Position numbers and translations under genes: made by a program. Shown here in pieces: positions 54,356-63,576 of a stretch of 64,000 bases of DNA; the stretch's first letter is position 1, and each line of letters starts with the position of its first letter. The stretch lies in NCBI GenBank assembly GCA_002499705.1, contig DAMU01000040.1, positions 1 through 64,000 of the forward strand, written 5' to 3'. This stretch comes from Euryarchaeota archaeon UBA91 (GTDB taxonomy: Archaea; Thermoplasmatota; Poseidoniia; Poseidoniales; Poseidoniaceae). The notes under the pieces are model-generated. The model made no database searches and was not told where the DNA came from. It was given only the letters and a program-made list of their open reading frames with translations.

Positions 54356-54874
54356 ATGGCAGACGGTGGAGCATCAACAATCATCATGCTGGTTACCGCA
54401 TTGCTCATTTCAAGTGCAGCGAGTGCTGTCCTAATCCAAGAATGGTCCTCTACCTCACGAGTCATGCAACAGCAACAGATGGGGTTACAAATCTCTGAAG
54501 AGATCGGAATTGATTTTGCTGGTGACCCGATGATGGTCGATCTCCAACTGGGCGCAACTCCGGCAGCACTCAACGAAATAACGTTCTATGTTCAGAACAC
54601 TGGCATTCACAAGATGAATGAAAACTCACTTTCTATCATCGTCGATGGAGTTACCCTTGACGGAACTTCAATTGTAAGTCGGTCGTTTGTACCAAACACT
54701 GCCGGTGATTGGGACTCACATGTTTTACTTGAAATAAAAATGCGCGATATCGCCTTTGACGCATATGTCGATGGCGAAGAAATTTCAATCTTTGCGATCG
54801 CACGTTCGCTCAATATTAACGGAATTTCGATGAGTGCCGAGATGAGTGAGGAGGTGCAATTGCATGTCTCCTGA
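54356..54874 (+). CDS. arlG: ArlG archaellum stator protein
   Basis: 172 residues, ATG 54356 preceded by GAGGTG (5 nt). The N-terminal membrane helix (STIIMLVTALLISSAASAVLI) begins after a short MADGGA, the typical ArlG form (MASGS...). It is followed by a beta-rich domain (EITFYVQNTGIHKMNENSLS). With ArlF it forms a filament or stator complex between membrane and envelope. Its 3' end overlaps arlH by 11 bp. Confidence 0.85.
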   Translation: MADGGASTIIMLVTALLISSAASAVLIQEWSSTSRVMQQQQMGLQISEEIGIDFAGDPMMVDLQLGATPAALNEITFYVQNTGIHKMNENSLSIIVDGVTLDGTSIVSRSFVPNTAGDWDSHVLLEIKMRDIAFDAYVDGEEISIFAIARSLNINGISMSAEMSEEVQLHVS

Positions 54875-55607
54875 GCACGGTAATGAAGATCCGTTGATGA
54901 CGGCACACAAGCCAATAGAAGATGGATTCCCTTATGATCTTGAAACGGATTCATTAGCAGATTCGATGGGTCTTCGTCTTCCGAATCGTTCTCTCTATGT
55001 TCTCCAGGGGACTGTTGGTGGTGGTAAATCTCTCATTTCCCAACGCCTTGTCTATGGATTAGTTGAAAACGGTGTCAAGGTCTTGGTTATCACAACTGAA
55101 CTGACGACTCGCGGTTGGATTGAACAAATGGAATCCATTGGATACGGCGTTACCGATGCAGTTCGTGAAGGAAAACTTCTCATCTTCAGCCGTTTTGGAA
55201 CTATTGCTGAATCTAAACCTGAGGTTAAGTTGGAACAACTCTTAGATTCTGAAGCAATCGAATTAGCCGATGTTGTTGTCATCGATTCAGCGAGTTCGAT
55301 TATGCCTTCTGATCTTGACGATATCAGTCGTTTTAATTTGATGCAGCGTCTTCGTCAAATCTCATCGAAAGGGCGTTCACTGATGTTGTGCGTCGACCCT
55401 GAAGAGATGGATGAGAAGTTGATGCATAACATGCGCAGTTCTGCTGAAATTGTATTGGATCTTACAACGAACATGATTGGAGGAGAAATCAAACGAAACA
55501 TCGTTGTTACTCGTTTCTTACGCGCAGCCGGTCCTGTCCAAACATCGATTGGATGGCGTGTTGAACCAAGTATGGGCTTCATCGTTGATATTACTGCGGT
55601 GAGTTGA
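54864..55607 (+). CDS. arlH: ArlH archaellum ATP-binding regulator
   Basis: 247 residues from ATG 54864, fixed by GAGGAGGTG 7 nt upstream. It is a RecA/KaiC-like ATPase with Walker A GTVGGGKS (49-56), a second strand VLVITTELTTRGWI (conserved ArlH motif), and Walker B ADVVVIDSASS (Asp141). ArlH binds ArlI and ArlJ and switches between assembly and rotation. Start overlaps arlG. Confidence 0.95.
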   Translation: MSPEHGNEDPLMTAHKPIEDGFPYDLETDSLADSMGLRLPNRSLYVLQGTVGGGKSLISQRLVYGLVENGVKVLVITTELTTRGWIEQMESIGYGVTDAVREGKLLIFSRFGTIAESKPEVKLEQLLDSEAIELADVVVIDSASSIMPSDLDDISRFNLMQRLRQISSKGRSLMLCVDPEEMDEKLMHNMRSSAEIVLDLTTNMIGGEIKRNIVVTRFLRAAGPVQTSIGWRVEPSMGFIVDITAVS

Positions 55608-55621
55608 GGAGGGATATTACG

Positions 55622-57340
55622 ATGGTTGAAGAAGAACTCCGATTTGCTCGAGGTGACCTGAATGCGGTCATGAACGCACACCCTCACGTTGGCGATTGGG
55701 TTCGGGATTTTGAGGCGAAATACGGTTCCCGTCCTATCTATTATGGGCCCTTGGATCGAGATGCTAAAAAGCAACGACCACTCAATTTAATTTATCTTGC
55801 AAAGGAACCTATCTTTGTCCATATTTACGAACCTCCTGCGGACGAAGAAGGTGGTGGTCAAGTCCTATGGTTCGGTTTAGAGCCTCAATTGACTGAAGAA
55901 GAAGAGAATATTCGTAGACAATTGGTTGAAACACTGCTCCAAGAGGCTCCAAGCGCTCCGACTTTTACAACCGATTCAGAGTTTGAGTCAATCCTCGCTC
56001 GAATGATTGATCAATACACTGTCCTTGAATCTGAACTTACTACCAATGTACGTCGTCAAGGACGCATGTGGGAAATGATGGGCTTAGATGACAAGCGCAT
56101 GCTTGTTACTCCTGAGCAGCGCGAACGATTACAATACATCATCATTCGCGATTTGATACGAAACGGCCCTCTTGAACCCCTACTCTCCGATGAAATGTTG
56201 GAAGATATTCACTCCATTGGTTTGAAGCACGTTCACATGGATCACAAAGTGTTTGGAATGGTCTCCTCAAACATCCGTTTCCGAGACCGCGACGTTCTCG
56301 CTCGTTTCTTACGTGCCATGTCTGAACGTATCGGCCGACCAGTTTCAGACAATAAGCCGATTATCGATGGTGCTTTGCTTGACGGCTCACGTATCAATAT
56401 TATTTTCTCCGATGACGTATCAATGCTCGGCCCTTCGTTCACCATCCGTAAGTTCGCTGAGGAAACAATTTCGATTACTCAACTTATCGCATGGGGGACG
56501 ATTTCATCTCAAGTTGCCGCCTATATCTGGATCTGTCTTGAATACGGCATGTCCGTGCTCGTGTCTGGTGAAACCGCATCCGGAAAGACGACGACATTGA
56601 ATGCAATTTTACCGTTCATTGATCACAATGTTAAGATCTATTCAGCAGAAGACACACCTGAAGTTAAGGTTCGTCACAAGATTTGGCAACGTCTGGTTAC
56701 TCGAACATCAAAGAGTGAAGATTCGAGCGTTGAAATGTTCGATTTGTTGAAGGCAGCTTTACGTAGCCGTCCCAGATACATCATCATCGGTGAAATTCGT
56801 GGTGTTGAAGGAGCAACTGCATTCCAAGCAATGCAGACTGGTCACCCAGTTATCGCTACATTCCACGCATCATCCATCGTTAAAATGATTCAGAGATTTA
56901 CCGGTGACCCAATCAATGTTCCAATTCGTTTCTTCGACAACCTGAACTTCGCTATTTTCCAAGAAGTGGTTGAAGCGCCTGGTGGCGGAATTGCTCGACG
57001 TGTTACGGGTATTGACGAGGTCATTGGATACAATAAACACAGCGACGGTGTGCTTACCCGTGGTATGTTCGAATGGGATCCTGTGAAGGACAAGCACTAT
57101 TTCCGAGGTATGTTTCAAAGTCATTTACTTGAAAACAAAATTGCAGCAATGGCAGGATTTGCTAATAAGCGTGACATTTACGATGAAATGCTCAAGCGCG
57201 CAGATGCTCTTCAACGCATGGTAGACCGAGACCTTACCCACTATGACGACGTTTTCGATTTACTTGGAATTTATTACAACAGTGGATGGGATCATTTCGA
57301 TAAAGCCGTTGATAGTTGGAAAGGCATAAACCATGATTGA
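55622..57340 (+). CDS. arlI: ArlI archaellum motor ATPase
   Basis: 572 residues from ATG 55622, with GAGGAGGGA 7 nt upstream. It is a type II/IV secretion ATPase. The N-terminal domain is at about 1-190, RFLRAMSERIGRPVSDNKPIIDGALLDGSRI (in outline) is the conserved GspE-family block, Walker A is GETASGKTTTLN (about 317), the Asp box is IYSAEDTPEVKV, and RSRPRYIIIGEIRGVEG contains the Walker B Glu. His-box region: MQTGHPVIATFHASS. It powers both filament assembly and rotation. Very high conservation. Confidence 0.97.
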   Translation: MVEEELRFARGDLNAVMNAHPHVGDWVRDFEAKYGSRPIYYGPLDRDAKKQRPLNLIYLAKEPIFVHIYEPPADEEGGGQVLWFGLEPQLTEEEENIRRQLVETLLQEAPSAPTFTTDSEFESILARMIDQYTVLESELTTNVRRQGRMWEMMGLDDKRMLVTPEQRERLQYIIIRDLIRNGPLEPLLSDEMLEDIHSIGLKHVHMDHKVFGMVSSNIRFRDRDVLARFLRAMSERIGRPVSDNKPIIDGALLDGSRINIIFSDDVSMLGPSFTIRKFAEETISITQLIAWGTISSQVAAYIWICLEYGMSVLVSGETASGKTTTLNAILPFIDHNVKIYSAEDTPEVKVRHKIWQRLVTRTSKSEDSSVEMFDLLKAALRSRPRYIIIGEIRGVEGATAFQAMQTGHPVIATFHASSIVKMIQRFTGDPINVPIRFFDNLNFAIFQEVVEAPGGGIARRVTGIDEVIGYNKHSDGVLTRGMFEWDPVKDKHYFRGMFQSHLLENKIAAMAGFANKRDIYDEMLKRADALQRMVDRDLTHYDDVFDLLGIYYNSGWDHFDKAVDSWKGINHD

Positions 57341-57350
57341 GGGATAATGT

Positions 57351-59153
57351 ATGCAGCGAATGTCTTCCTGGCAAATCGCTCTGCGTCGCATAGAAATGCC
57401 CATTTCACAATTCATTTTGTTCTTCGTTGGTGGTGCTGCACTTACAGGATTTATCTTCTCTTTCATTTTGATATCCGTCACCGGTGGTACTGGTGATCAA
57501 GGTCTTTTTACTGGTAGTTCGAGTATTCTTTTGGCCCTCTTACTCCCACTCATCACAGGTGGGGCAGCCTTCGTATTCCCGTTACTTGAGGTCCGTCGTT
57601 CGGCGACCATGATCGAAAAAGAGATGCACATGTTCATCACTCGAATGGGAATTCTATCATTGGGTGAAGTCGCAGCCCAATCGATTTTCGATATCCTAAA
57701 GCAGATGAGTGATTATGGTGAACTCGCTATTGAAGTGAAGCGGATTGAAACTCTTGTCGACAAATGGCATACCTCTTTGCCTGAAGCATCTCGAATCGTT
57801 GCTCAGCAAAGTCCCAGCCCCCTGTGGGCTGATTTCCTTGATCGAATGGCTTTTTCAATTGAGGCAGGTCAACCGATTGACGAATTTATGCGCTCAGAAC
57901 AAGAAACGGTTTCCGAACAATACGCTACGCTCTACGACACTCGCCTTGAATCGGTCGATACGATGAAAGAAATCTATGTTTCTTTGGTTTCTGCCGGATT
58001 ATTTGGTTTAGTTATTGCAGGAATTCACCTTGTCCTTTTCGAAGTTGGTTCAGCAAGCGATACTCCAATCATGGTTGCGAGTCGCCTGCGCTTCTTACTG
58101 CTTGCAGGTTTGTTGTTTACCGTCGTTCAGGTTGGTGCTGTTTTTGCATTCCGTGCCTCTATTCCTGAAGACCCAACTTTTGCTCGTGACACCTTAGATA
58201 CTCCGTTTCGTATTAATTTCGTTCGCTCGCTTGTACTGTCCTTCGTTCTTACAGGCATACTTCTGGTTGTAACCATCATCACTATTCTTTCAGCTTGGCA
58301 GGCGGTCACGTCTCAGTGGGACCGTTATGGATTGCTGCTCATCGCTGCTCCGTTATCTCCAATGCTTATTCCTGCGCTGATGGTTGGACGAGAAGAGCGA
58401 CAAATTCTTCGCAGAGACGAAACCTATCCTGATTTTATTCGAGCACTTGGTGGAACCGCTCAAGCACGTTCGGCAGAACCTTCTGCTACAATCAAAGCAC
58501 TCCGTGGCATTGATTTTGGAATGCTTGACAACTCTATCGACCGTTTGGAACGTCGACTTTCAACCCGAATCGATTCGGATAGAGCATGGGATTACTTCAA
58601 TGCAGATACGAACTCTGCTGTTATCTCTCGTTATACTCGAATTTACATTGAAGGCTCTCAATCTTCGGGTCAGCCGGCACGAACTGCCGAAATGGTTTCT
58701 CGAACGGTAGGCAGTCTTCTTTCTCTGCGCCGCCGCAGATCTCTCTCAGCCAACACCATGCGTGGCGTAGCGCTTGGTTTACTCATTGCTTGTGTAACCA
58801 GCCTGAATGTTACGATTTCTATTGTCGTACGTCTCGGTGATTCAATTGCAGGAATCGCAACGACATTCACTGAGAACAGCAATGTCGACCTCGCCCAGTT
58901 CGGTGCTCAAATTGCACTACCAATCATGGACGATGCTTCAGGAGTTAGTGAAAACATTCGCTTGTTCAAAATCATTGTTTCCATTCTTATCCTTTTCCAA
59001 GTCTGGGCGGTTTCAGTCATTTCGAATCGACTCCGAGGTGGTGGTATGACCACCGCACTGGGGCAATCGATTCAACTGCTTTGGATTGCCGGGATAACTT
59101 CGTATGTCACATCGCTGATTCTCGAATCTGCTGCAGCACTATTCAATGTGTGA
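57351..59153 (+). CDS. arlJ: ArlJ archaellum platform protein
   Basis: 600 residues, ATG 57351, 10 bp after arlI. About nine TM helices fall in three groups (about 20-85; 205-265 and 285-350; 470-500 and 545-600), with large cytoplasmic loops between them containing charged helices. This is the GspF/TadC-like layout of ArlJ. It is the membrane platform on which ArlI acts and through which archaellins are inserted. Last clearly archaellum-related gene of the operon. Confidence 0.93.
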   Translation: MQRMSSWQIALRRIEMPISQFILFFVGGAALTGFIFSFILISVTGGTGDQGLFTGSSSILLALLLPLITGGAAFVFPLLEVRRSATMIEKEMHMFITRMGILSLGEVAAQSIFDILKQMSDYGELAIEVKRIETLVDKWHTSLPEASRIVAQQSPSPLWADFLDRMAFSIEAGQPIDEFMRSEQETVSEQYATLYDTRLESVDTMKEIYVSLVSAGLFGLVIAGIHLVLFEVGSASDTPIMVASRLRFLLLAGLLFTVVQVGAVFAFRASIPEDPTFARDTLDTPFRINFVRSLVLSFVLTGILLVVTIITILSAWQAVTSQWDRYGLLLIAAPLSPMLIPALMVGREERQILRRDETYPDFIRALGGTAQARSAEPSATIKALRGIDFGMLDNSIDRLERRLSTRIDSDRAWDYFNADTNSAVISRYTRIYIEGSQSSGQPARTAEMVSRTVGSLLSLRRRRSLSANTMRGVALGLLIACVTSLNVTISIVVRLGDSIAGIATTFTENSNVDLAQFGAQIALPIMDDASGVSENIRLFKIIVSILILFQVWAVSVISNRLRGGGMTTALGQSIQLLWIAGITSYVTSLILESAAALFNV

Positions 59154-59194
59154 AATATCCCAACAATCATAACCCGATTGTAAGATGAATTATC

Positions 59195-59653
59195 ATGCAA
59201 GTCCCTCCACCACCCGCCCCAGTCTCGCCAACTCAACCCGTAATCCCAGCTGCGCCATCACCATACCAGCCAGCAGCAGGTTTCCAACAGTCTGTTCTCA
59301 GTTACTCGTTTCACCGTTGTCTCATGATTGGTGTAATCCTTATTCTTGCATCGGTCGTCTTTGTTGAAGTTATTGAGATGGATGGAGCACCATCTTTGGT
59401 TGACTATGACATGGAAGTTGAAGGTCAAATGGAACAGATGCTGGAAGATACTGAATCACATACCGACTTGAATCGCGTTATAGGTTCCTTTAGTGCAATT
59501 CTCCAAGCCATCGGACTTGGGATGATTGGCTATGCACTGCTAAGAGAATCTCATGACGGAACCAATGAGCACACAGCACTGCGAGTCACTACCGTTATCG
59601 TTGGTGCTTTGGTTCTCGTAAACATTGCTTCTCGAAGTATTACCATCTTCTGA
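59195..59653 (+). CDS. Small membrane protein, unknown
   Basis: 152 residues. The N-terminus is a Pro/Ala-rich cytoplasmic stretch (PPPPAPVSPTQP), followed by three TM helices: about 43-60, 98-117 and 129-147. An acidic loop (YDMEVEGQMEQMLEDTE) lies between helix 1 and 2. No family recognised. It starts 42 bp after arlJ on the same strand, so it may be read through from the archaellum operon. Convergent with nth with one base between stops. Confidence 0.75.
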   Translation: MQVPPPPAPVSPTQPVIPAAPSPYQPAAGFQQSVLSYSFHRCLMIGVILILASVVFVEVIEMDGAPSLVDYDMEVEGQMEQMLEDTESHTDLNRVIGSFSAILQAIGLGMIGYALLRESHDGTNEHTALRVTTVIVGALVLVNIASRSITIF

Positions 59654-59654
59654 A

Positions 59655-60314
59655 TCAGCGTTTCATCTCTTGAGAAATTCGCTTTTTCGTTGCAGTCCAA
59701 GAACAAATTGGGCACTTTGTAAGATCATGTCCTCGCGCTGGGCAGTATTCTCTCCCAAAGAAAATAATTTGTAAATGTAATTTGTTCCAGATTTCTTTCG
59801 GAAAAATTGCTTTGAGGTCGTGCTCGGTTTTCTGTACTGTAGTGTCGTTTGAAAGTCCCCATCGAGCAGCAAGTCGATGGATATGCGTATCGATTGGGAA
59901 AGCAGGAACTCCAAAGGCTTGAGCCATGACAACACCTGCTGTTTTGTGACCAACACCTGGTAAATCCTCGAGTTCCTCAAACGTTTGTGGAACAATACCA
60001 TTGTGGCGTTCGACCAGCAATTCTGATAATCGATGAATGTTCTTCGCTTTTGTAGGAGCAAGGCCTACCTGACGAATATCGCTGAGGATGGTCTCAACAC
60101 TGAGTTTGACCATCGCTTCAGGAGTCGGTGCTTTCTCAAAGAGGGCAGGAGTTACTTGGTTGACTTTGAGGTCAGTCGTTTGAGCGCTCATCAACACTGC
60201 TACGAGCAGTTGGAAATCATTTTCGTGATCGAGTGGAACGGGTGTTTCCGGATAGAACTCCTCAAGCATAACGGCAATTCGTTGCGCTTTTTCACTCCGT
60301 TTCATCTCATTCAC
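59655..60314 (-). CDS. nth: Endonuclease III
   Basis: 219 residues. It is a bifunctional base-excision repair glycosylase/AP lyase for oxidised pyrimidines. Helix-hairpin-helix LPGVGHKTAGVV includes catalytic Lys124, and PIDTHIHR contains Asp142. The usual four-cysteine 4Fe-4S loop (C-x6-C-x2-C-x5-C) is not intact: only C181, C191 and C194 remain (CPARGHDLTKCPIC), spaced x9 and x2. The cluster may be lost or different. The form GREYCPARG also occurs in cluster-less bacterial relatives (from memory), so transfer is possible. Starts at 60314 or 60305. Confidence 0.92.
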   Translation of the reverse strand: MNEMKRSEKAQRIAVMLEEFYPETPVPLDHENDFQLLVAVLMSAQTTDLKVNQVTPALFEKAPTPEAMVKLSVETILSDIRQVGLAPTKAKNIHRLSELLVERHNGIVPQTFEELEDLPGVGHKTAGVVMAQAFGVPAFPIDTHIHRLAARWGLSNDTTVQKTEHDLKAIFPKEIWNKLHLQIIFFGREYCPARGHDLTKCPICSWTATKKRISQEMKR

Positions 60315-60612
60315 CCTTCACGAGTTGTGGAGGGACTTTGTAGGTATAATCAACCCCATCACCTAAAAGTTGGATTTCAAATTTTTCTTGATTGAAATGA
60401 ACTTCTTCCACTTTTGCGTCAATACCATGCAATGGCATAGATGCGGCAAAGTTCCCTTTTCGATAGAGGAATAGACTCGTCTGAACTTGGTCTGGTGGTG
60501 AAATAAAGCGAAGAGCATCTCCACTGAATTCGACTTCACCGTTGACTTTGGTAAAAAAAACTTCGAAGGCTTCGCATAATTCAGGCCAGTGCTCGATATT
60601 CATGCTGGACAT
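60307..60612 (-). CDS. Small soluble protein, unknown
   Basis: 101 residues; ATG 60612 preceded by GAGGTGATT. There is no signal or TM helix. The sequence mixes a helix (HWPELCEAFEVFFTK) with several beta strands (VEFSGDALRFIS, SLFLYRKGNFAASMPL, FEIQLLGDGVDYTYKV), suggesting a compact alpha/beta fold. No family recognised. It overlaps nth by 8 bp and lies between a small membrane protein and nth in a four-gene minus-strand unit with polX, so a link to DNA repair is possible but unproven. Confidence 0.7.
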   Translation of the reverse strand: MSSMNIEHWPELCEAFEVFFTKVNGEVEFSGDALRFISPPDQVQTSLFLYRKGNFAASMPLHGIDAKVEEVHFNQEKFEIQLLGDGVDYTYKVPPQLVKGE

Positions 60613-60621
60613 CCAATCACC

Positions 60622-60831
60622 TCATGATTCCATTTTCACAGCGTATGCTTCACCGGTTTTCCAACCGAAGAATATCCCGATGCTCACCGAAAGAAGCGGT
60701 ATGCCGTTGCAGATGAGTGACTCCATAGGTTCCGTAACCGGCTGGCCAGCAAGATACCATACAATCATCGACAAAAGAAGACCAGGAATCAACATGACTC
60801 CACCAATAATGAGGGTCCTTAGAAGGCGCAT
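60622..60831 (-). CDS. Small two-helix membrane protein, unknown
   Basis: 69 residues with two TM helices: about 4-27 (LLRTLIIGGVMLIPGLLLSMIV in outline) and 40-60 (NGIPLLSVSIGIFFGW). No family recognised. It has the same direction and close spacing as the 101-residue gene downstream (9 bp) and polX upstream (47 bp). Confidence 0.65.
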   Translation of the reverse strand: MRLLRTLIIGGVMLIPGLLLSMIVWYLAGQPVTEPMESLICNGIPLLSVSIGIFFGWKTGEAYAVKMES

Positions 60832-60878
60832 GATGTGTCCAACAGGCGGTGTGGCATGAAGGTGTGGTTCAAATTCGC

Positions 60879-62819
60879 TTACGCAAGGCGTTGCGTCAAC
60901 TCACTTGCAGAGAGCGAATTGAGAACATTTTGAGATTCAATCCAACCTTTGCGAGCCGCCATTACTCCGTAGCTTACATCAGCCAAACCACGTATTGAAT
61001 GCGCATCCGGGTTGATGATGACTGGAACGCCCAATCCTTTGGCATGCTTGCACAAGCGCCAGTCTAAATCTAAACGGTAAGGACTTGCATTCAATTCAAC
61101 CGCTTTGAGTCGTCCTTCATCGTTGTGTTCCGCCATGTGTTCAAGTATCGCAAATAAATCGACTTCATAGCCATCCCTTCCCTGAAGTATTCGTCCAGTA
61201 GGATGGCCGAGAACAGTAGTTGAGGGATGGTCTATGCAACGAATCAACTCTTCTGTGTTTTGAATTTCATCACGTGCTTTCCATTTTGAAAGAGCGTGAA
61301 CTGAAGCAACAGTATAGTCCAATTGTTCGAGCACGTCATCAGGGTGGTCGAGTTTACCACCTTCAAGAATATCGGATTCAACACCGTGGAATAATTTGAA
61401 GTCAACACCTTCTTCTTTCCAAGCAGCGTTGTATTGGCGTATCGTTTCGCCTTGGCTTAGCAAATCTTCTGCGCTGGCTCCATTTGCAATTTTGAGCGTC
61501 GGTGAATGGTCCGCAATACCCAGCCAATTCCAACCCATCTTTCGAGCCGTATCTGCCATTTCTTCAAGCGTAGCTTCCCCATCCGAAAGCGTGGTATGAT
61601 TATGCAAGGCTCCACGAATATCCTTTCCTGTTAGAAGTGAGGGGAGTCCGGAGGATTCTGCAGCAGCAATTTCACCCGTATCTTCTCTCAATTCGGGTGT
61701 GACCCAATCGAGCTCAAGATGCCGGTAGATGTCGGCTTCATCTGTGGCAGGGAGTGAAAATTTCGCTGCAGCCATGCCTTTCAAATCCCCTGCCTTTTCA
61801 TCGGGGATGAGTCCAAATTCGTTGAGTTTCAAACCTCGGTCAATGGCGCGTTGGCGCATGGCAATGTTGTGCTCTTTACTACCGGTGAAATAGGCCAAAG
61901 TAAATGGGAAAACCTCTGGAGGTACTAAGCGAACTTGAGCGTCAATCGTTCCACCACTTTCCAGTTGTTCGTAATCATCCCCTCCAATTGCCTCCAATAC
62001 ATTTGGGTCAATGTGGCCTACCGTAAACCCGCCTTCAAAGACACTCGTGTCAAGAATAATACTGATTTTGGAATCGCCAGCACCTTTGACATCTGCAATT
62101 CCTGGTAATCCAAGAATTGCTTCAGAGACCATCTCGTGCTGCTCACTTTCAACGGCGACAACCAAATCTAAGTCTCCGATTGTTTCTTTTCTTCTTCGAG
62201 CACTTCCAGCTAATTGGGCTTTAAGAACGCCATCAAGAGCAGCGATTTTGGATTGGAAAGCCTCACCATACTTCAAACCGACATCAAGTCGTCTTCGTGC
62301 TCTAAATCGAGCAAGTAGTTCGATGCCGTCCAACATTCGGTTTTGAGACTTTTCTCCGAAACCTTTCATTGGAGCAATGAGGCCATCAAGTGCTGCTTGC
62401 TTCAAGGTTGCAACTGAGTCGACCCCCAATTTTTCATTCATCAGTTTGATACGCTTTGGACCAAGCCCTGGTATGCCGAGCATTTCGATCAAACCCTTTG
62501 GCGTTTGTTCATGCAGGTCCTGCCAGTCACTGGGCCATCGTCCTTCACCAATGGCTTGCGTAAGGGCGGAACCAAGCCCTTTTCCAATACCTTTCATATC
62601 AAAAAGACGCCCAGTTGCGACCAATTCTCCGAGATCTTCAGTGAGTCCGCCGAGCATCCGACTTGCGTTCTGATACGAGCGAACTCGGAATACATTTGCT
62701 CCGTTGAGTTCGAGTAAAACTGCGACTTGGTGAAGCACCGTAGCGACTTGGTTTCGAGAAAAATATGGTGGGCCTTTGGGCCGGGCCTTGGGAAGAACAA
62801 AACCACCGCCGCCTGCCAT
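60879..62819 (-). CDS. polX: DNA polymerase X with C-terminal PHP domain
   Basis: 646 residues. An N-terminal helix-hairpin-helix 8-kDa domain (IPGLGPKRIKLM, GFGEKSQNRML) is followed by the polymerase-beta palm with active-site GSARRRKETIGDLDLVV (two Asp in GDLD) and then a PHP domain (about 405-646). The PHP metal ligands are GALHNHTTLSDG, IADHSPT, GVESDI, GHPTGR and INPDAHS. PolX-PHP proteins fill short gaps and carry 3'-5' exonuclease or AP activity in base-excision repair. Co-oriented with nth downstream, a natural pairing for base-excision repair. Start ATG 62819 lies against the start of the divergent gene. Confidence 0.95.
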   Translation of the reverse strand: MAGGGGFVLPKARPKGPPYFSRNQVATVLHQVAVLLELNGANVFRVRSYQNASRMLGGLTEDLGELVATGRLFDMKGIGKGLGSALTQAIGEGRWPSDWQDLHEQTPKGLIEMLGIPGLGPKRIKLMNEKLGVDSVATLKQAALDGLIAPMKGFGEKSQNRMLDGIELLARFRARRRLDVGLKYGEAFQSKIAALDGVLKAQLAGSARRRKETIGDLDLVVAVESEQHEMVSEAILGLPGIADVKGAGDSKISIILDTSVFEGGFTVGHIDPNVLEAIGGDDYEQLESGGTIDAQVRLVPPEVFPFTLAYFTGSKEHNIAMRQRAIDRGLKLNEFGLIPDEKAGDLKGMAAAKFSLPATDEADIYRHLELDWVTPELREDTGEIAAAESSGLPSLLTGKDIRGALHNHTTLSDGEATLEEMADTARKMGWNWLGIADHSPTLKIANGASAEDLLSQGETIRQYNAAWKEEGVDFKLFHGVESDILEGGKLDHPDDVLEQLDYTVASVHALSKWKARDEIQNTEELIRCIDHPSTTVLGHPTGRILQGRDGYEVDLFAILEHMAEHNDEGRLKAVELNASPYRLDLDWRLCKHAKGLGVPVIINPDAHSIRGLADVSYGVMAARKGWIESQNVLNSLSASELTQRLA

Positions 62820-63240
62820 GAGCGATGATGCACTCCACCCTTCTCAAACATTGCTCTCATCCTCAACCGTCAAACTTCATGTTGAAGAACCACAAGCGAC
62901 AGGCCTGTTCATGGTCAGCGTCGTGTTCATCGAACATCTTGCTGAGTTGCTCTGCGGAGTTTCAGCCTTTCTGTTCACGTTCATTGCAACCTTTTCACGT
63001 TCAGAAAAAGCCGAAAATCTCGTTCAAAATCTCATTGCAGTTTTACTTCTGAGCGCTGCGGGTGTATTGTGGTGGCTTTCTCTGTCAGGTGGTGAATTGT
63101 GGGGTTCGAACTATCTGCCAAAACCACTCTCACTGGTATGTATTGTCATTGCAATTTCAGCAAGAATGAACATCAAGGGCGAAAACGTATCGTTTGGTGC
63201 GAATCCACATACGATTGGAAAATCAAATGAAGATGAGTGA
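62818..63240 (+). CDS. Small membrane protein, unknown
   Basis: 140 residues from ATG 62818, or 109 from ATG 62911. Three TM helices follow a polar N-terminus: FMVSVVFIEHLAELLCGVSA (long, possibly amphipathic), LIAVLLLSAAGVLWWLSL and SLVCIVIAISARM. No family recognised. ATG 62818 overlaps the polX start codon on the other strand, which would force overlapping divergent promoters, so the later start is attractive. Convergent with the Nfu gene with zero gap. Confidence 0.65.
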   Translation: MSDDALHPSQTLLSSSTVKLHVEEPQATGLFMVSVVFIEHLAELLCGVSAFLFTFIATFSRSEKAENLVQNLIAVLLLSAAGVLWWLSLSGGELWGSNYLPKPLSLVCIVIAISARMNIKGENVSFGANPHTIGKSNEDE

Positions 63241-63576
63241 TTAGACAATTTCGCCACGAGGCTGCGATGAGTCTGTATCCACTTGTTCTGTGCTCGACGC
63301 TTCCTTTGCCATCTTTTGATCGATGAAGGTGCGCATATATTCTGGAAGTTCGCCGTTGACAAAAATCACATCGTTGATGTATTCCAACTTTTTGAGAGAG
63401 TAGTAAATTTGCATGGCTGTCATTGGAGTAGAGGAACAACCGTTGCAGCCTCCGTCAAGTGAGAGCATGATGTTACCATCGGTTGTATCCAAGACGGTGA
63501 CAACGCCATCGTGCTCATCAAGGATGTCTTGAACAGGGCCAATTTCGGCCAAGATATCCTCTGCAGTGAGACTCAT
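63241..63576 (-). CDS. Nfu-type iron-sulfur cluster scaffold protein
   Basis: 111 residues with the NifU C-terminal domain: a helix (AEDILAEIGPVQDIL), strand, and the cluster-binding LDGGCNGCSSTPMT (C44, C47, CxxC), followed by helix and an acidic tail. It assembles or carries 4Fe-4S clusters to apoproteins, for example the Fe-S enzymes MutY and the EtfD-like protein in this window. The stop codon abuts the convergent membrane protein gene. Confidence 0.9.
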   Translation of the reverse strand: MSLTAEDILAEIGPVQDILDEHDGVVTVLDTTDGNIMLSLDGGCNGCSSTPMTAMQIYYSLKKLEYINDVIFVNGELPEYMRTFIDQKMAKEASSTEQVDTDSSQPRGEIV

